Positions 1 to 7,516 of a DNA stretch of 40,995 nt are shown here, in pieces. The stretch is from Thiotrichales bacterium (lineage in GTDB: Bacteria; Pseudomonadota; Gammaproteobacteria; Beggiatoales; Beggiatoaceae). The number at the start of each line of letters is the position of its first letter. Position 1 is the stretch's first letter. The stretch spans positions 1-40,995 of the forward strand of contig JADGEH010000038.1 of the NCBI GenBank assembly GCA_016744475.1, written 5' to 3'. The position numbers were made by a program, and so were the translations under genes. Below the pieces are notes generated by a model that saw only the letters and a program-made list of their open reading frames with translations, made no database searches and was not told the DNA's origin.

Positions 1-49
1 GAAAATGCCAATCAGAAACTCAAACTTTGCTTTATTCGTCTTATGGTGA

Positions 50-388
50 AGCGTCTCGCGGCTCATGCCTCTTGAGATTTCAAATGGGTTCTATACGAAC
101 GCTGCGAGACAGGGAGAGGCGCAGCCGGGGTCGAGTAGCCCGCGACAAGGCGTCATTTTGGACGGTGGCGCAAGCGATACGAAGGTCTTTGGTTCGCATC
201 GCTGGGGTTGCCAAGACAAAATGTATTCGCCGTATAGTCATGGGGGAAGGAAGTACCGTAGCAGCGCAGTGCGGAGGTGACTGGGTGATACCGGACGTGT
301 CGGGGCACCAGAATAGCGTCTCGCGCCAACTTAAGAAGTTCTAAGGGCAAGGAAGCCCGTGAACACCTCTTAAACGATGCGAGACACG
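50..388 (+). ncRNA. Putative stand-alone HEARO / omega-RNA-like structured RNA
   Basis: No convincing protein is encoded here, but the segment is dense in complementary stretches. Seen pairings: 51-60 (GCGTCTCGCG) with 101-110 or with 378-386; the same GCGTCTCGCG recurs at 316-325; hairpin 151-154/161-164; long hairpin 174-184/193-202; possible pseudoknots 185-192 with 211-217 and 154-160 (CATTTTG) with 217-223 (CAAAATG); hairpin 345-348/355-358 enclosed by GTTC/GAAC. The element begins directly after GTGA (46-49). As I recall, HEARO RNAs, now known as the omega RNAs of IscB nucleases, insert immediately after ATGA or GTGA. No IscB/HNH gene follows: a kinase gene ends at 418 on the other strand. 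It would therefore be a stand-alone copy, with the bases upstream of 50 in the guide position. Assignment is by general resemblance, not by a covariance model; another structured RNA is possible. Confidence 0.45.
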
Positions 389-417
389 TTAACATTTACT
401 TTGAATTTGCTTACCTC

Positions 418-1719
418 TCATACAGCTTGCTTAAAATAAATACAAGCACAAGTGCCTTGTTCTACCACACTATTGATGTTTAATATCCAACCTAAGCGTA
501 GGCAGATATTGTGGGTAATGTTTAAACCCAAACCATAACCCTGGCCTTTCTTCCCACGAATGAAAGCCTGCGTTATTTCATTGAGCAAGTCAGGTTCAAT
601 GCCAATCCCCGTATCTTCAACACAAAAGCCATTATCTTGTGCATAAATGTGTATTTTTCCTGTGTCGGTATAATTAAAAGCATTGCTAATTAAATTGGCA
701 CAAAGAATAGACACTAAAGCACTGGGTACGGGTAATTTTAAATCAGGTGTTATATCGAGTTCTACTTCAACAGATTTGTGTTCCAGTAAATGCTGATGCT
801 GTGCAATACTATGTTTTAAAACATCATATAAACAACATTGAGAATCATGACTGAGAGACAGGTCTTCTCTAGCTAAATGCAAAAAAGTTTCAATAATATT
901 TTCCATAGAAAACACCGCACGGCTAATACGTTGTAATGGACGTTGGAGTTCTGGAGTGTGTGCTTGCGGTAAACTATCGAGCAATTCACTCGCCCCCTTA
1001 ATAATCGTCACAGGGGTACGTAGTTCGTGGCTGGCATTGCGGGTGAAATGCTGTTCTCTTTCAATGAAGGCTTGAGTACGGAGTAATAGTTTTTCTAAAG
1101 TGAGCGCGACGGTACCTACTTCATCATGATAATAATTAGCACTGAAGTTTTTCGGGATGTTTTCAGGGCTAATCTCTTCTGTTTGCTGTGCTAAACGCAC
1201 TAAGGGCGCAATAATTGATTTTGATGTCATGATCCCAAGCCAAATACCCAGTGCAGTGACTAAGAACATGGCGACTAATAAAATAGTGATCAGCATAGGA
1301 TCGATATATTCTAGCGGTTCTAAATCAGTCACATCATAAATCAAATAGAAATACAGCGAGCTGTGTGGCAAGGTGCTGACTAGAATGTAATACTCAGTTT
1401 CTACTGTTTTGTATTCGACTTCTAGGGTGTATTCTCCGGGTAAAGCCCGTCTTAATTCATCAGGTAAAATAGCGGGTAAGTTGTTTGCGCCTACATAGCC
1501 TTTCAAATAGCGGGTATGTGGCAACTGAGCATCAGCATTGTTAGCATATTGTTTTTGAAATAAGCCTGCTTCTAAATACATGCGATGAAAGAAGGTATTG
1601 TCTTCAACAAGATGTAACCCCCCTATCACAATGGCACCATACACCGCACCCAGCACTACGCCAAATACACCAAAAGCGACAATAATACGAAAACGTAAGC
1701 TATGCTGTACTTGCATCAT
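418..1719 (-). CDS. Sensor histidine kinase, last gene of the ligase/diiron operon
   Basis: Membrane sensor kinase of 433 residues. Two transmembrane segments (about 10-34 and 141-164) bracket a periplasmic sensor of roughly 105 residues. A HAMP linker (about 165-217), a HisKA helix with phosphoacceptor His231 in HELRTP, and a HATPase domain with N box (NLISNAFNYTD), G1 (EDTGIGI) and G2 (GYGLGL) follow. It should autophosphorylate and pass phosphate to the OmpR-type regulator encoded just upstream; the start codon lies 20 bases inside that gene, so the two are translationally coupled. The periplasmic domain is not one I can name. As the final gene of an operon of putative biosynthetic enzymes, it plausibly senses the product or its precursor (inference). 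Confidence 0.93.
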   Translation of the reverse strand: MMQVQHSLRFRIIVAFGVFGVVLGAVYGAIVIGGLHLVEDNTFFHRMYLEAGLFQKQYANNADAQLPHTRYLKGYVGANNLPAILPDELRRALPGEYTLEVEYKTVETEYYILVSTLPHSSLYFYLIYDVTDLEPLEYIDPMLITILLVAMFLVTALGIWLGIMTSKSIIAPLVRLAQQTEEISPENIPKNFSANYYHDEVGTVALTLEKLLLRTQAFIEREQHFTRNASHELRTPVTIIKGASELLDSLPQAHTPELQRPLQRISRAVFSMENIIETFLHLAREDLSLSHDSQCCLYDVLKHSIAQHQHLLEHKSVEVELDITPDLKLPVPSALVSILCANLISNAFNYTDTGKIHIYAQDNGFCVEDTGIGIEPDLLNEITQAFIRGKKGQGYGLGLNITHNICLRLGWILNINSVVEQGTCACIYFKQAV

Positions 1720-2383
1720 CTGCTACCAAGCGATAACCAATGCCATGCACGGTGTGAATTAAAGCCTGTTTAAAGGGTTTATCCACCACCTGTCGTAAAG
1801 CATAAAGATGAGAACGTAAAGCATCACTTTCAGGCGGTGTTTCTTGCCACAAGGCTTCTTCTAATACATGACGCAATACCGTATTGGGCGAAGATTGCAT
1901 CAGCAAAGCCAACAATTTCAAACCCACAGGATTTAATTTTAAAGTGTGTCCTGCACGAGTCGCGGTATGGGTGTCTTGATTTAATTCTAAATCAGCGACT
2001 TTAATGATTTTTTGCTGCGGTGGTTGAGCGCGTCGTACTAATGCAGTGAGACGAACATACAATTCTTGCAAGGCAAAGGGTTTGACTAAGTAATCATCTG
2101 TACCGACATCAAAACCTGCAAGTTTATCAGCCAAAGTATCACGCGCAGTGAGCATTAAGACTGGGGTATTGAAACCTTCTTGACGTAATGCCTGACAAAA
2201 TTGCAATCCATTCATCCGTGGCAGCATCACATCTAACACAATCGCATCGTATTCTTGCGTTAGTGCTAAATGTAAACCGCCAATGCCATCGTAAGCATAA
2301 TCCGGGGTTTCTCCTTGCGCTTGCAAGTAGTCACCAATGTTTGCAGCAATATCTTGCTCATCTTCAACGATTAAAACATTCAT
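1700..2383 (-). CDS. OmpR/QseB-type response regulator
   Basis: A 227-residue two-domain regulator. The receiver domain has the acidic pair (EDE at 7-9), phosphoacceptor Asp51 in VLDVMLP, Thr79 and Lys101 (KPF). The C-terminal winged helix (about 125-220) is of the Trans_reg_C type, ending with the HTVHGIGYRL signature. It is the cognate partner of the kinase gene it overlaps by 20 bases. It starts 3 bases after the stop of the TPR protein gene, so it is co-transcribed with the enzyme genes upstream. By family it binds direct repeats in promoters; its targets are unknown but could include its own operon. Confidence 0.94.
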   Translation of the reverse strand: MNVLIVEDEQDIAANIGDYLQAQGETPDYAYDGIGGLHLALTQEYDAIVLDVMLPRMNGLQFCQALRQEGFNTPVLMLTARDTLADKLAGFDVGTDDYLVKPFALQELYVRLTALVRRAQPPQQKIIKVADLELNQDTHTATRAGHTLKLNPVGLKLLALLMQSSPNTVLRHVLEEALWQETPPESDALRSHLYALRQVVDKPFKQALIHTVHGIGYRLVADDASTA

Positions 2384-2386
2384 ACA

Positions 2387-3025
2387 TTACTCAAGGTATT
2401 CTCGTGTGGCTTTTAAGGCTTTCTTTATCTCTTGTTTGCGACCTTCATCAGCCATAGGACGGTCTTTTCGTGGGGGAGCTTGCAAGGCTTTTTCAAAGGC
2501 TTCAATCGCACCCGCATAGTCCTCTTCTTCCGTGAGTAAATAATCGCCATAAAAATAATTAGGATCAATGCCTTTAGGATTAATCTTTAAGGCTTTTTGC
2601 AAATATTCTTTGGCTTTATCATTATCACCAAAGCCTAGAGGCCAGCCAGGTACTTGATAATACAAACTGCCTAACGAAGTATAAATAGAACCCTTTAAGG
2701 CCATCGGTTCAATTTTTTCTGCTTTTAATAATAAGTCACGGGCTTTTTCAACTAAACTCAATGCGCCAAATCCACCTTTTGCGCCCGCATAGGTGCTGAC
2801 AATGATGGCTTCCCATATTAAAGGTTCTGCTTGCTGAGAATAGAGGTTTGTTAAATGCGCCGCTTCTTTACTCAAAGCTTCAAGGGCTGCTTCTCTTTTA
2901 TCTTCAGCTTGTTCATATTGGATACGCGCCCAACGGGTTTGTAAAGCGTGGATGTCAGTCGATAAATCAGCCTGCGCACTTAAAGGCAGGAGGAAAGATA
3001 AAGCTATCAAAGTGGGTTTTAACAT
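2387..3025 (-). CDS. Periplasmic TPR-repeat protein
   Basis: A 212-residue protein with a cleavable signal peptide (hydrophobic 4-17, likely cut after AQA at 17-19), so probably periplasmic. The C-terminal half holds TPR-like helical repeats, with YYQVPGWPLGFGDNDKAKEY, a second unit around NPNYFYGDYLL, and AIEAFEKAL. Family knowledge: TPR domains are protein-protein scaffolds. It lies between the SDR gene (34-base gap) and the response regulator (3-base gap). A periplasmic location next to a sensor kinase makes a role in ligand presentation or sensor modulation possible, but this is inference. No catalytic motif is visible. Confidence 0.8.
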   Translation of the reverse strand: MLKPTLIALSFLLPLSAQADLSTDIHALQTRWARIQYEQAEDKREAALEALSKEAAHLTNLYSQQAEPLIWEAIIVSTYAGAKGGFGALSLVEKARDLLLKAEKIEPMALKGSIYTSLGSLYYQVPGWPLGFGDNDKAKEYLQKALKINPKGIDPNYFYGDYLLTEEEDYAGAIEAFEKALQAPPRKDRPMADEGRKQEIKKALKATREYLE

Positions 3026-3059
3026 AGTGACGACCTCTGTATTAAAAGAGAAGAAAAAC

Positions 3060-3836
3060 TTAAGCGTGTTTTTTAGCCAAGCGCATGGTTTTAATCAAAG
3101 TCCTATCAATAAGACGCGGAAACCATTGATTAAGGCGTGCAAAAAAGCTTTCCGGTTGTCCTATCAGTAGTTCTTTTTGGTTGCGTTGAATGCCGCGAAT
3201 AATGTGTGTGGCTACAGCTTTAGGGGTATCCACATGCGCATGATTGGCTTCGTTAAAGGCTTGTGTTTTCTCGTCATTGAGCCTAGTGGCGACAGCGCGT
3301 GGGGCGGCGTACAAAACCTGCACATTGCTGTCGTGCAACTCGCGGCGCAAGGCTTCAGAAAAGCCGCGCAGACCGAATTTACTGCCACAATAAGCGCTGA
3401 AAAAGCCAAAACCTAAGCTGCCAAATATCGATCCGATGTTCACAATCATGGCTTCAGGACGTTGTGATAAAGATGGCAACATTTCACGAATTAGCTGTAA
3501 AGGGGCGAGTAAATTGGTCTGATAAAGGCTGTCGAGCTGCTCGGCGGACATCTCTGCAAAAGCCCCAAAATACATTTGTCCCGCATTGTTGATGAGTAGA
3601 TCGTAATTTTGTTGCTGGGCAATGTATTGGCAATCTTCGTGGCGGGTTAAATCCGCCTGCAAACAGTGTGCGGTGCCGCCTGTGCTGTGCAGTTGTGCTT
3701 GCAGGGCTTGTAAGCGTTGTTCGCTGCGCCCGACTAAAAACAACTCTGCGCCTTGCGCACTGAGTTGCTGTGCCAGTGCTTGCCCGATGCCACCAGATGC
3801 TCCGGTGAGCAAGATTTTTTTGCCTTTTAAGTTCAT
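3060..3836 (-). CDS. Short-chain dehydrogenase/reductase (SDR)
   Basis: Classical SDR of 258 residues. It has the N-terminal dinucleotide-binding motif GASGGIGQ, the structural NNAG motif, a catalytic Ser (IVNIGSIFGS) and the YxxxK pair in SAYCGSKFGLRG. The expected activity is NAD(P)H-dependent reduction or oxidation of a carbonyl/hydroxyl group; the substrate is unknown. The start ATG overlaps the stop of the diiron-protein gene (ATGA, 3833-3836), so the two are translationally coupled and probably act on the same pathway. The C-terminal tail after about residue 215 resembles lipid-type SDRs, with a basic helix (LARLNQWFPRLIDR). Confidence 0.9.
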   Translation of the reverse strand: MNLKGKKILLTGASGGIGQALAQQLSAQGAELFLVGRSEQRLQALQAQLHSTGGTAHCLQADLTRHEDCQYIAQQQNYDLLINNAGQMYFGAFAEMSAEQLDSLYQTNLLAPLQLIREMLPSLSQRPEAMIVNIGSIFGSLGFGFFSAYCGSKFGLRGFSEALRRELHDSNVQVLYAAPRAVATRLNDEKTQAFNEANHAHVDTPKAVATHIIRGIQRNQKELLIGQPESFFARLNQWFPRLIDRTLIKTMRLAKKHA

Positions 3837-4510
3837 ACGGCGGCATCCTCTGGCTGCGGTAAATAGTCAGGTAAAGTCCGAAACACTTCACCGTATAAGT
3901 AATAAAAACGCCGTGCAGCATGAATCACAGCGGCTTGAGCATCGCTGTCGTCTAAACGATTCATCAGCTTTTCAAAATATGCTACATGTTCTATATCTAG
4001 CGCACCGTGCGAAGTGAGATAAGAAAACGCGGTATCCGGCAAATCTAATTGCGTTTGAATAGAAGAAGCCCCGCGTTGTGCCAGCGCGATGCTGGTGCCT
4101 TCCAGCACATGCACCATGCCAAAAAAACCGACGGGATTTCCGCGCGCGATCAAGTCATAGGCATAAGCCACCATGATCTCAGCCGCTTGCCCAGGCTGGC
4201 TGTGGCGCATTTTGTCTTTGTCCATGCCGCATGCCGCCAGGTCGTTTAATATCCATTCTTCATGTCCCGTTTCTTCGCTGATGTAATCGCCTAACGCGAC
4301 TTGCAGCCAGCGTAAACGCTCAGGCATACGACTGCCGCAGGCCATTAATAGTGGCACCGTGTGCTTCACATGATGATAAGCCTGACGCAAAAAAGCGATG
4401 TACAGCGGCTTATCAATGTTGCCTGTCACCCCAGCTCGCAATAAAGGGAGGCTTAAAAAAGCCTGTTGTGCGCTGCTCGTCTCGGTTTGTAAACGTTGAA
4501 AAAAAGACAC
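3833..4510 (-). CDS. Heme-oxygenase-like diiron protein (TenA/HDO superfamily)
   Basis: A 225-residue all-helical protein. It starts at GTG (4510) with AAAGGA eight bases upstream. Potential iron ligands fall in the pattern known from heme-oxygenase-like diiron enzymes (UndA, SznF, CADD): Glu80 and His83 (EETGHEE), Glu137 (HVLEGTS), then His168, Asp172 and His175 with H-x3-D-x2-H spacing; His46, His47 and His50 lie on the first helix. Databases tend to call such proteins TenA-family regulators, but the metal-ligand set argues for O2-dependent chemistry such as oxidation, N-oxygenation or C-C cleavage rather than thiaminase. It sits between the DHFR-like gene (68-base gap) and the SDR (ATGA overlap). 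The substrate is unknown. Confidence 0.82.
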   Translation of the reverse strand: MSFFQRLQTETSSAQQAFLSLPLLRAGVTGNIDKPLYIAFLRQAYHHVKHTVPLLMACGSRMPERLRWLQVALGDYISEETGHEEWILNDLAACGMDKDKMRHSQPGQAAEIMVAYAYDLIARGNPVGFFGMVHVLEGTSIALAQRGASSIQTQLDLPDTAFSYLTSHGALDIEHVAYFEKLMNRLDDSDAQAAVIHAARRFYYLYGEVFRTLPDYLPQPEDAAV

Positions 4511-4578
4511 GTTTTTTTCCTTTAAAAAAAGAGTGAATTCATCTAATGAATATCAATGCCTGCATCACATTGTTTGCA

Positions 4579-5109
4579 TCAGATGGCATAAGTTGATTGT
4601 ACTAATCCATTAGAATACGACTGTGTTTTAATATGTTTTAACGGTATGTCTCGTCCTGTTTTAGAAAACAATGGAATGCCTTCGCCCAACAATATAGGCA
4701 ATGTTGTAATGGTTAAATCAGTCAGCAGGTCTTCATTAATAAAAGATTGTATGGTCTTTCCTCCATCTACATACAAATGCTGACAACCTTCATGTTGCAA
4801 TCGTTCAATCAATGTGTTGAGCGAACCTGAATACCATTCAATCTTATTATTTATATTTTCAGGCTTGCTTTTTAAGCTACGACTCAGAACAATTACTTTT
4901 TTGTTTTCATAAGGCCATTGAGGAAAGCTCATAACCACTTCCAAGCTATGTCTACCTATCACCATAACATCAACATTAGATGAAAAGGCGGCATAACCAT
5001 AATCTTCAGAAGGATGGGGCGGTTCTATTTCATTCAACCAATCAATACCACCATCTGTTCTGGCAATAAATCCATCCAAACTGGTGGCTATAAAAGCAGA
5101 TACTTTCAT
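4579..5109 (-). CDS. Dihydrofolate-reductase-fold protein (RibD C-terminal type)
   Basis: A 176-residue protein of the RibD_C/DHFR-like family: N terminus KVSAFIATSLDGFIA, DWLNE, VIGRHSLEVV, VIVLSRS, a YVDGGKTIQSF motif, and TTLPILLGEGIPLF near the C terminus. Family members reduce pyrimidine or pteridine substrates with NADPH, but many are uncharacterised stand-alone reductases. Its start overlaps the ligase stop (ATGA, 5106-5109). The gene is visibly more AT-rich than the GC-rich ligase and hemolysin genes before it, which suggests it was inserted into an older ligase-diiron-SDR order. It may supply a reduction step or be a passenger. Confidence 0.85.
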   Translation of the reverse strand: MKVSAFIATSLDGFIARTDGGIDWLNEIEPPHPSEDYGYAAFSSNVDVMVIGRHSLEVVMSFPQWPYENKKVIVLSRSLKSKPENINNKIEWYSGSLNTLIERLQHEGCQHLYVDGGKTIQSFINEDLLTDLTITTLPILLGEGIPLFSKTGRDIPLKHIKTQSYSNGLVQSTYAI

Positions 5110-6545
5110 GAGTGCCTCGCTTGATGGTCTAACACCGCATTCACTGCCGCTCGGTCAGGCACGCCAGCAGGATTCAGAGGCCAACCTTGTGGAAACAACT
5201 CATGGCTGTGTCGCCAATATTTGACTTGCGCATAATCGGGTAAATGCTGATTGGCTTGTTGTACGGCGGTCTCTATCTGCGCATCAGAAGCCGCAGAAGA
5301 ACGGGCTTGTAACACAGCGATGTTGTGTGGCAAGGCTTCGCCGTAAACAACGGCTTGCGCAATCAAAGGCTGAGCGCAGAGTTCTTGCTCCACCCATTCG
5401 GGCGCGACATTGCGTCCATAAGCGGTGATAAAACAAGTCTTTTTACGGCCTTTAAGAAATACAAAACCTTCATCATCTTGCTCGGCAAAATCTCCCGTCG
5501 CCCAAAAACCATCAGGGCAAGGCGGTAAAGGATGGTTCAAATAAGCTTGTAATTGTGCGCCTTTAACCAGCAATTCGCCGTCATCAGCGATGCGAATCTC
5601 AACATGAGGCAAAGGCTGTCCCACACTGCCGGGTTTATGCGCAGCGGCAGTGTTTAAACACACCACCGACGCACATTCCGACAAACCATAGCCTTCAAAC
5701 ACCGGCAAACCCTGTGCAACCGCCATTTTTTGAAGATTCCGCGCCAGCGGCGCACCGCCGACCGCCAGATAACGCATATGCGGCAAAGTCGCATCCGCCG
5801 TTTGCAAGGCCAGCAATAAAGCTTGCAGCATTTGCGGTACAAATACGCTGCTGTGAGCTTGCCAACGTTCCAATAACCCCAGCAAACTCGCAGCATCTAA
5901 GCCACTCGCTCCCTGCCAACCGACTGCCTGCAAACGGGGCAGATAACAACAGCCGCCCAGCAGCAATGGGGCATACACCGCGCTGATATTCGCCAGCAAT
6001 AAAGACAAGGGCAAAGTACACACATGGCGCTCATCAGCCGTGGCTTCGCTGGCATCAATGATAGATTGCGCGACCTGTAACATCGCCGCTTCGCTGAGAC
6101 ACACCCCTTTAGGTTGCGCGGTGGTGCCGGACGTATAAGTGAGCTTGGCGCAATCGGTGGGTAGCGCAGAATGCGTAGACGGAAGGCGATGCAAAAACAA
6201 GGATTGACCCGCCACCACCAGCGTTTCCTGCGGCAGTCCGGGCAAGGCTTGCTGGCTGAGCAACACATCAATCCCCGCATCCTGTAAAACATGCTGAATT
6301 TGCTGAGGACTGAAAAAATGCGGAATCGGCACACAAGGTCGGTTTAACTGCCGTGCCGCTAAATCTGCCACCACCCAAGCCGCGCCATTATCCAGCAATA
6401 AGCCTAAGCAATGTACCGACGACACACGCGCCGCGAAGCTTTCAACTTCAGCGCGTAAATCCGCATAAGACCAGCAGCCCTCGCTATCTTGGATGGCAAG
6501 TGCTTGTGCGGGCTGTGTGGCGATGCTGCGTAATAATGCGCTCAT
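5106..6545 (-). CDS. AMP-forming acyl-CoA synthetase / adenylate ligase
   Basis: ANL-superfamily ligase of 479 residues. Motifs in order: A3 P-loop (YTSGTTAQPKGV), A5 (GYGLSECASV), A7 (ATGDF), A8 (FLKGRKK), then a small C-terminal domain. It should activate a carboxylic acid as acyl-AMP. I chose the ATG at 6545 because it overlaps the hemolysin stop (ATGA, 6542-6545); an upstream in-frame start at 6602 would overlap that gene by 61 bases. Oddity: the A10 region reads LNPAGVPDR, with Val where the catalytic Lys of the usual GK element is expected, so adenylation may be weak or the enzyme specialised. It may feed an acyl group to the neighbouring acyltransferase-fold protein. Confidence 0.88.
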   Translation of the reverse strand: MSALLRSIATQPAQALAIQDSEGCWSYADLRAEVESFAARVSSVHCLGLLLDNGAAWVVADLAARQLNRPCVPIPHFFSPQQIQHVLQDAGIDVLLSQQALPGLPQETLVVAGQSLFLHRLPSTHSALPTDCAKLTYTSGTTAQPKGVCLSEAAMLQVAQSIIDASEATADERHVCTLPLSLLLANISAVYAPLLLGGCCYLPRLQAVGWQGASGLDAASLLGLLERWQAHSSVFVPQMLQALLLALQTADATLPHMRYLAVGGAPLARNLQKMAVAQGLPVFEGYGLSECASVVCLNTAAAHKPGSVGQPLPHVEIRIADDGELLVKGAQLQAYLNHPLPPCPDGFWATGDFAEQDDEGFVFLKGRKKTCFITAYGRNVAPEWVEQELCAQPLIAQAVVYGEALPHNIAVLQARSSAASDAQIETAVQQANQHLPDYAQVKYWRHSHELFPQGWPLNPAGVPDRAAVNAVLDHQARHS

Positions 6546-7204
6546 GCCGCCATCCCCGCTTGATAAGCGTGATCCCACAAGCGCTCTAAGCCCTTTTGCC
6601 AATACAAAGTACCTTGCAAATGGGTTTGAATGCGCTGAAAGCTATCTTCCACTTTATCGGCAAAAATATGCGGTTGCTGCTGGTAATAACAGCCCCACTG
6701 GTTTTCCGTATCGCTTAAACGACACGCATCCACAGGTGCGATATGCCAGGGTTCTAAACCCAGCCTATGTAAGGCTTTAGCCAGCGTAGGAATCAGCGTC
6801 GCACACGCCCATTTTGCACCGCTGGCGTGCAAATAAGCCGTGCTTAACAAAATCATCCACATCGCCGCCTCTGGACGGGCCACTGCGAAATGGCCTAATT
6901 CCACAATATGCGAACGCGCCAAAGGTTGTCGCACCGTTTTTGCCAGCGTGTTTTCTATAGGCTGATCCAAATATTGCTCTAAATACAAAGCCTCAGTATC
7001 CGCTGGACGCAAACCCAGCGCGGCAAAAGGCTGCCCGTTAGCATCGTATAAACCCAGCAACAATGGCATAAAATGGCGCAAATCAGCTTGATACACACGC
7101 GCATAATGATGCCGAATAAAGTGCTCTAAGTTCGCCCGCTGCGGTTGTCCGGGCAATACGATATGAAGACTGTGAATCTGTTGAGACGACGAGAGTTTTA
7201 ACAT
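6542..7204 (-). CDS. Thermostable-hemolysin family protein (LuxI/GNAT-like fold)
   Basis: A 220-residue protein of the family named after Vibrio thermostable hemolysin (delta-VPH type). The motifs I recognise are FMPLLLGLYD, the LEQYLDQPIE block, and VELGHFAVARPEA followed by a conserved helix and CATLIP...LHRLGL. As I recall, the family is placed with the acetyltransferase/autoinducer-synthase fold, so an acyl transfer role is more likely than membrane lysis (inference). The ATG at 7204 is preferred over one 42 bases upstream because GGGGAG lies seven bases before it. It is the first gene of the eight-gene operon; the ligase start overlaps its stop. Confidence 0.8.
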   Translation of the reverse strand: MLKLSSSQQIHSLHIVLPGQPQRANLEHFIRHHYARVYQADLRHFMPLLLGLYDANGQPFAALGLRPADTEALYLEQYLDQPIENTLAKTVRQPLARSHIVELGHFAVARPEAAMWMILLSTAYLHASGAKWACATLIPTLAKALHRLGLEPWHIAPVDACRLSDTENQWGCYYQQQPHIFADKVEDSFQRIQTHLQGTLYWQKGLERLWDHAYQAGMAA

Positions 7205-7516
7205 GAACAGGCTCCCCAAAAGTGATTGGAAGCCAGTGTAGACCAAAGGATGTGAAAGACTTGTCAGAGAAACGTGAAAAAAATGTCAAGAAGCGGGTTT
7301 CCCCTTTGCTCCCTGCGGCTCTGCTCAGGGCTGATTCAGTCATGCAGCGAGGCGCACTGACGGCAAAATATCCGCTGTCCTGTTGAGACAAAGCTCTCAA
7401 CTTCCTCACATTTTACTCAAACTATTGATGGGCTTTTACGCCATAATTATTAGACTTGTCGGCGTTTTAAACCTGGATAAGTCTATTCATTCTAATTCAT
7501 ACCGGAGATTTTAAGC
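7205..7516. other. Divergent intergenic region
   Basis: Holds the promoters of the minus-strand operon (from 7204) and of the plus-strand Cys-repeat gene (from 7517). I could not fix -35/-10 boxes with confidence. The segment 7450-7490 begins TTAGACTTGT and ends AAGTCTATT, which resembles the two ends of the family-D repeat found at 29563-29721 with its middle deleted. Confidence 0.4.

Noticed and set aside
50-388. RNase P RNA, tmRNA, group I or group II intron
   Set aside because: The conserved cores I would expect (RNase P GAGGAAAGUCC, group II domain V, group I G-site elements) are not present; only a GTATAGTC resemblance to a group I element was seen.
27-395. Overlapping reading frames of 71-105 codons on both strands in the first 400 bases
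   Set aside because: None has a ribosome site or recognisable protein, and all overlap; the segment's complementary stretches fit structured RNA better.
3833-4510. True heme oxygenase supplying biliverdin to the bilin reductase
   Set aside because: The ligand pattern is that of diiron HDO enzymes, not of a heme-binding heme oxygenase, and the genes are 32 kb apart.
6542-7204. Pore-forming toxin
   Set aside because: Despite the family name there is no signal peptide or amphipathic pore motif, and the operon context is enzymatic.
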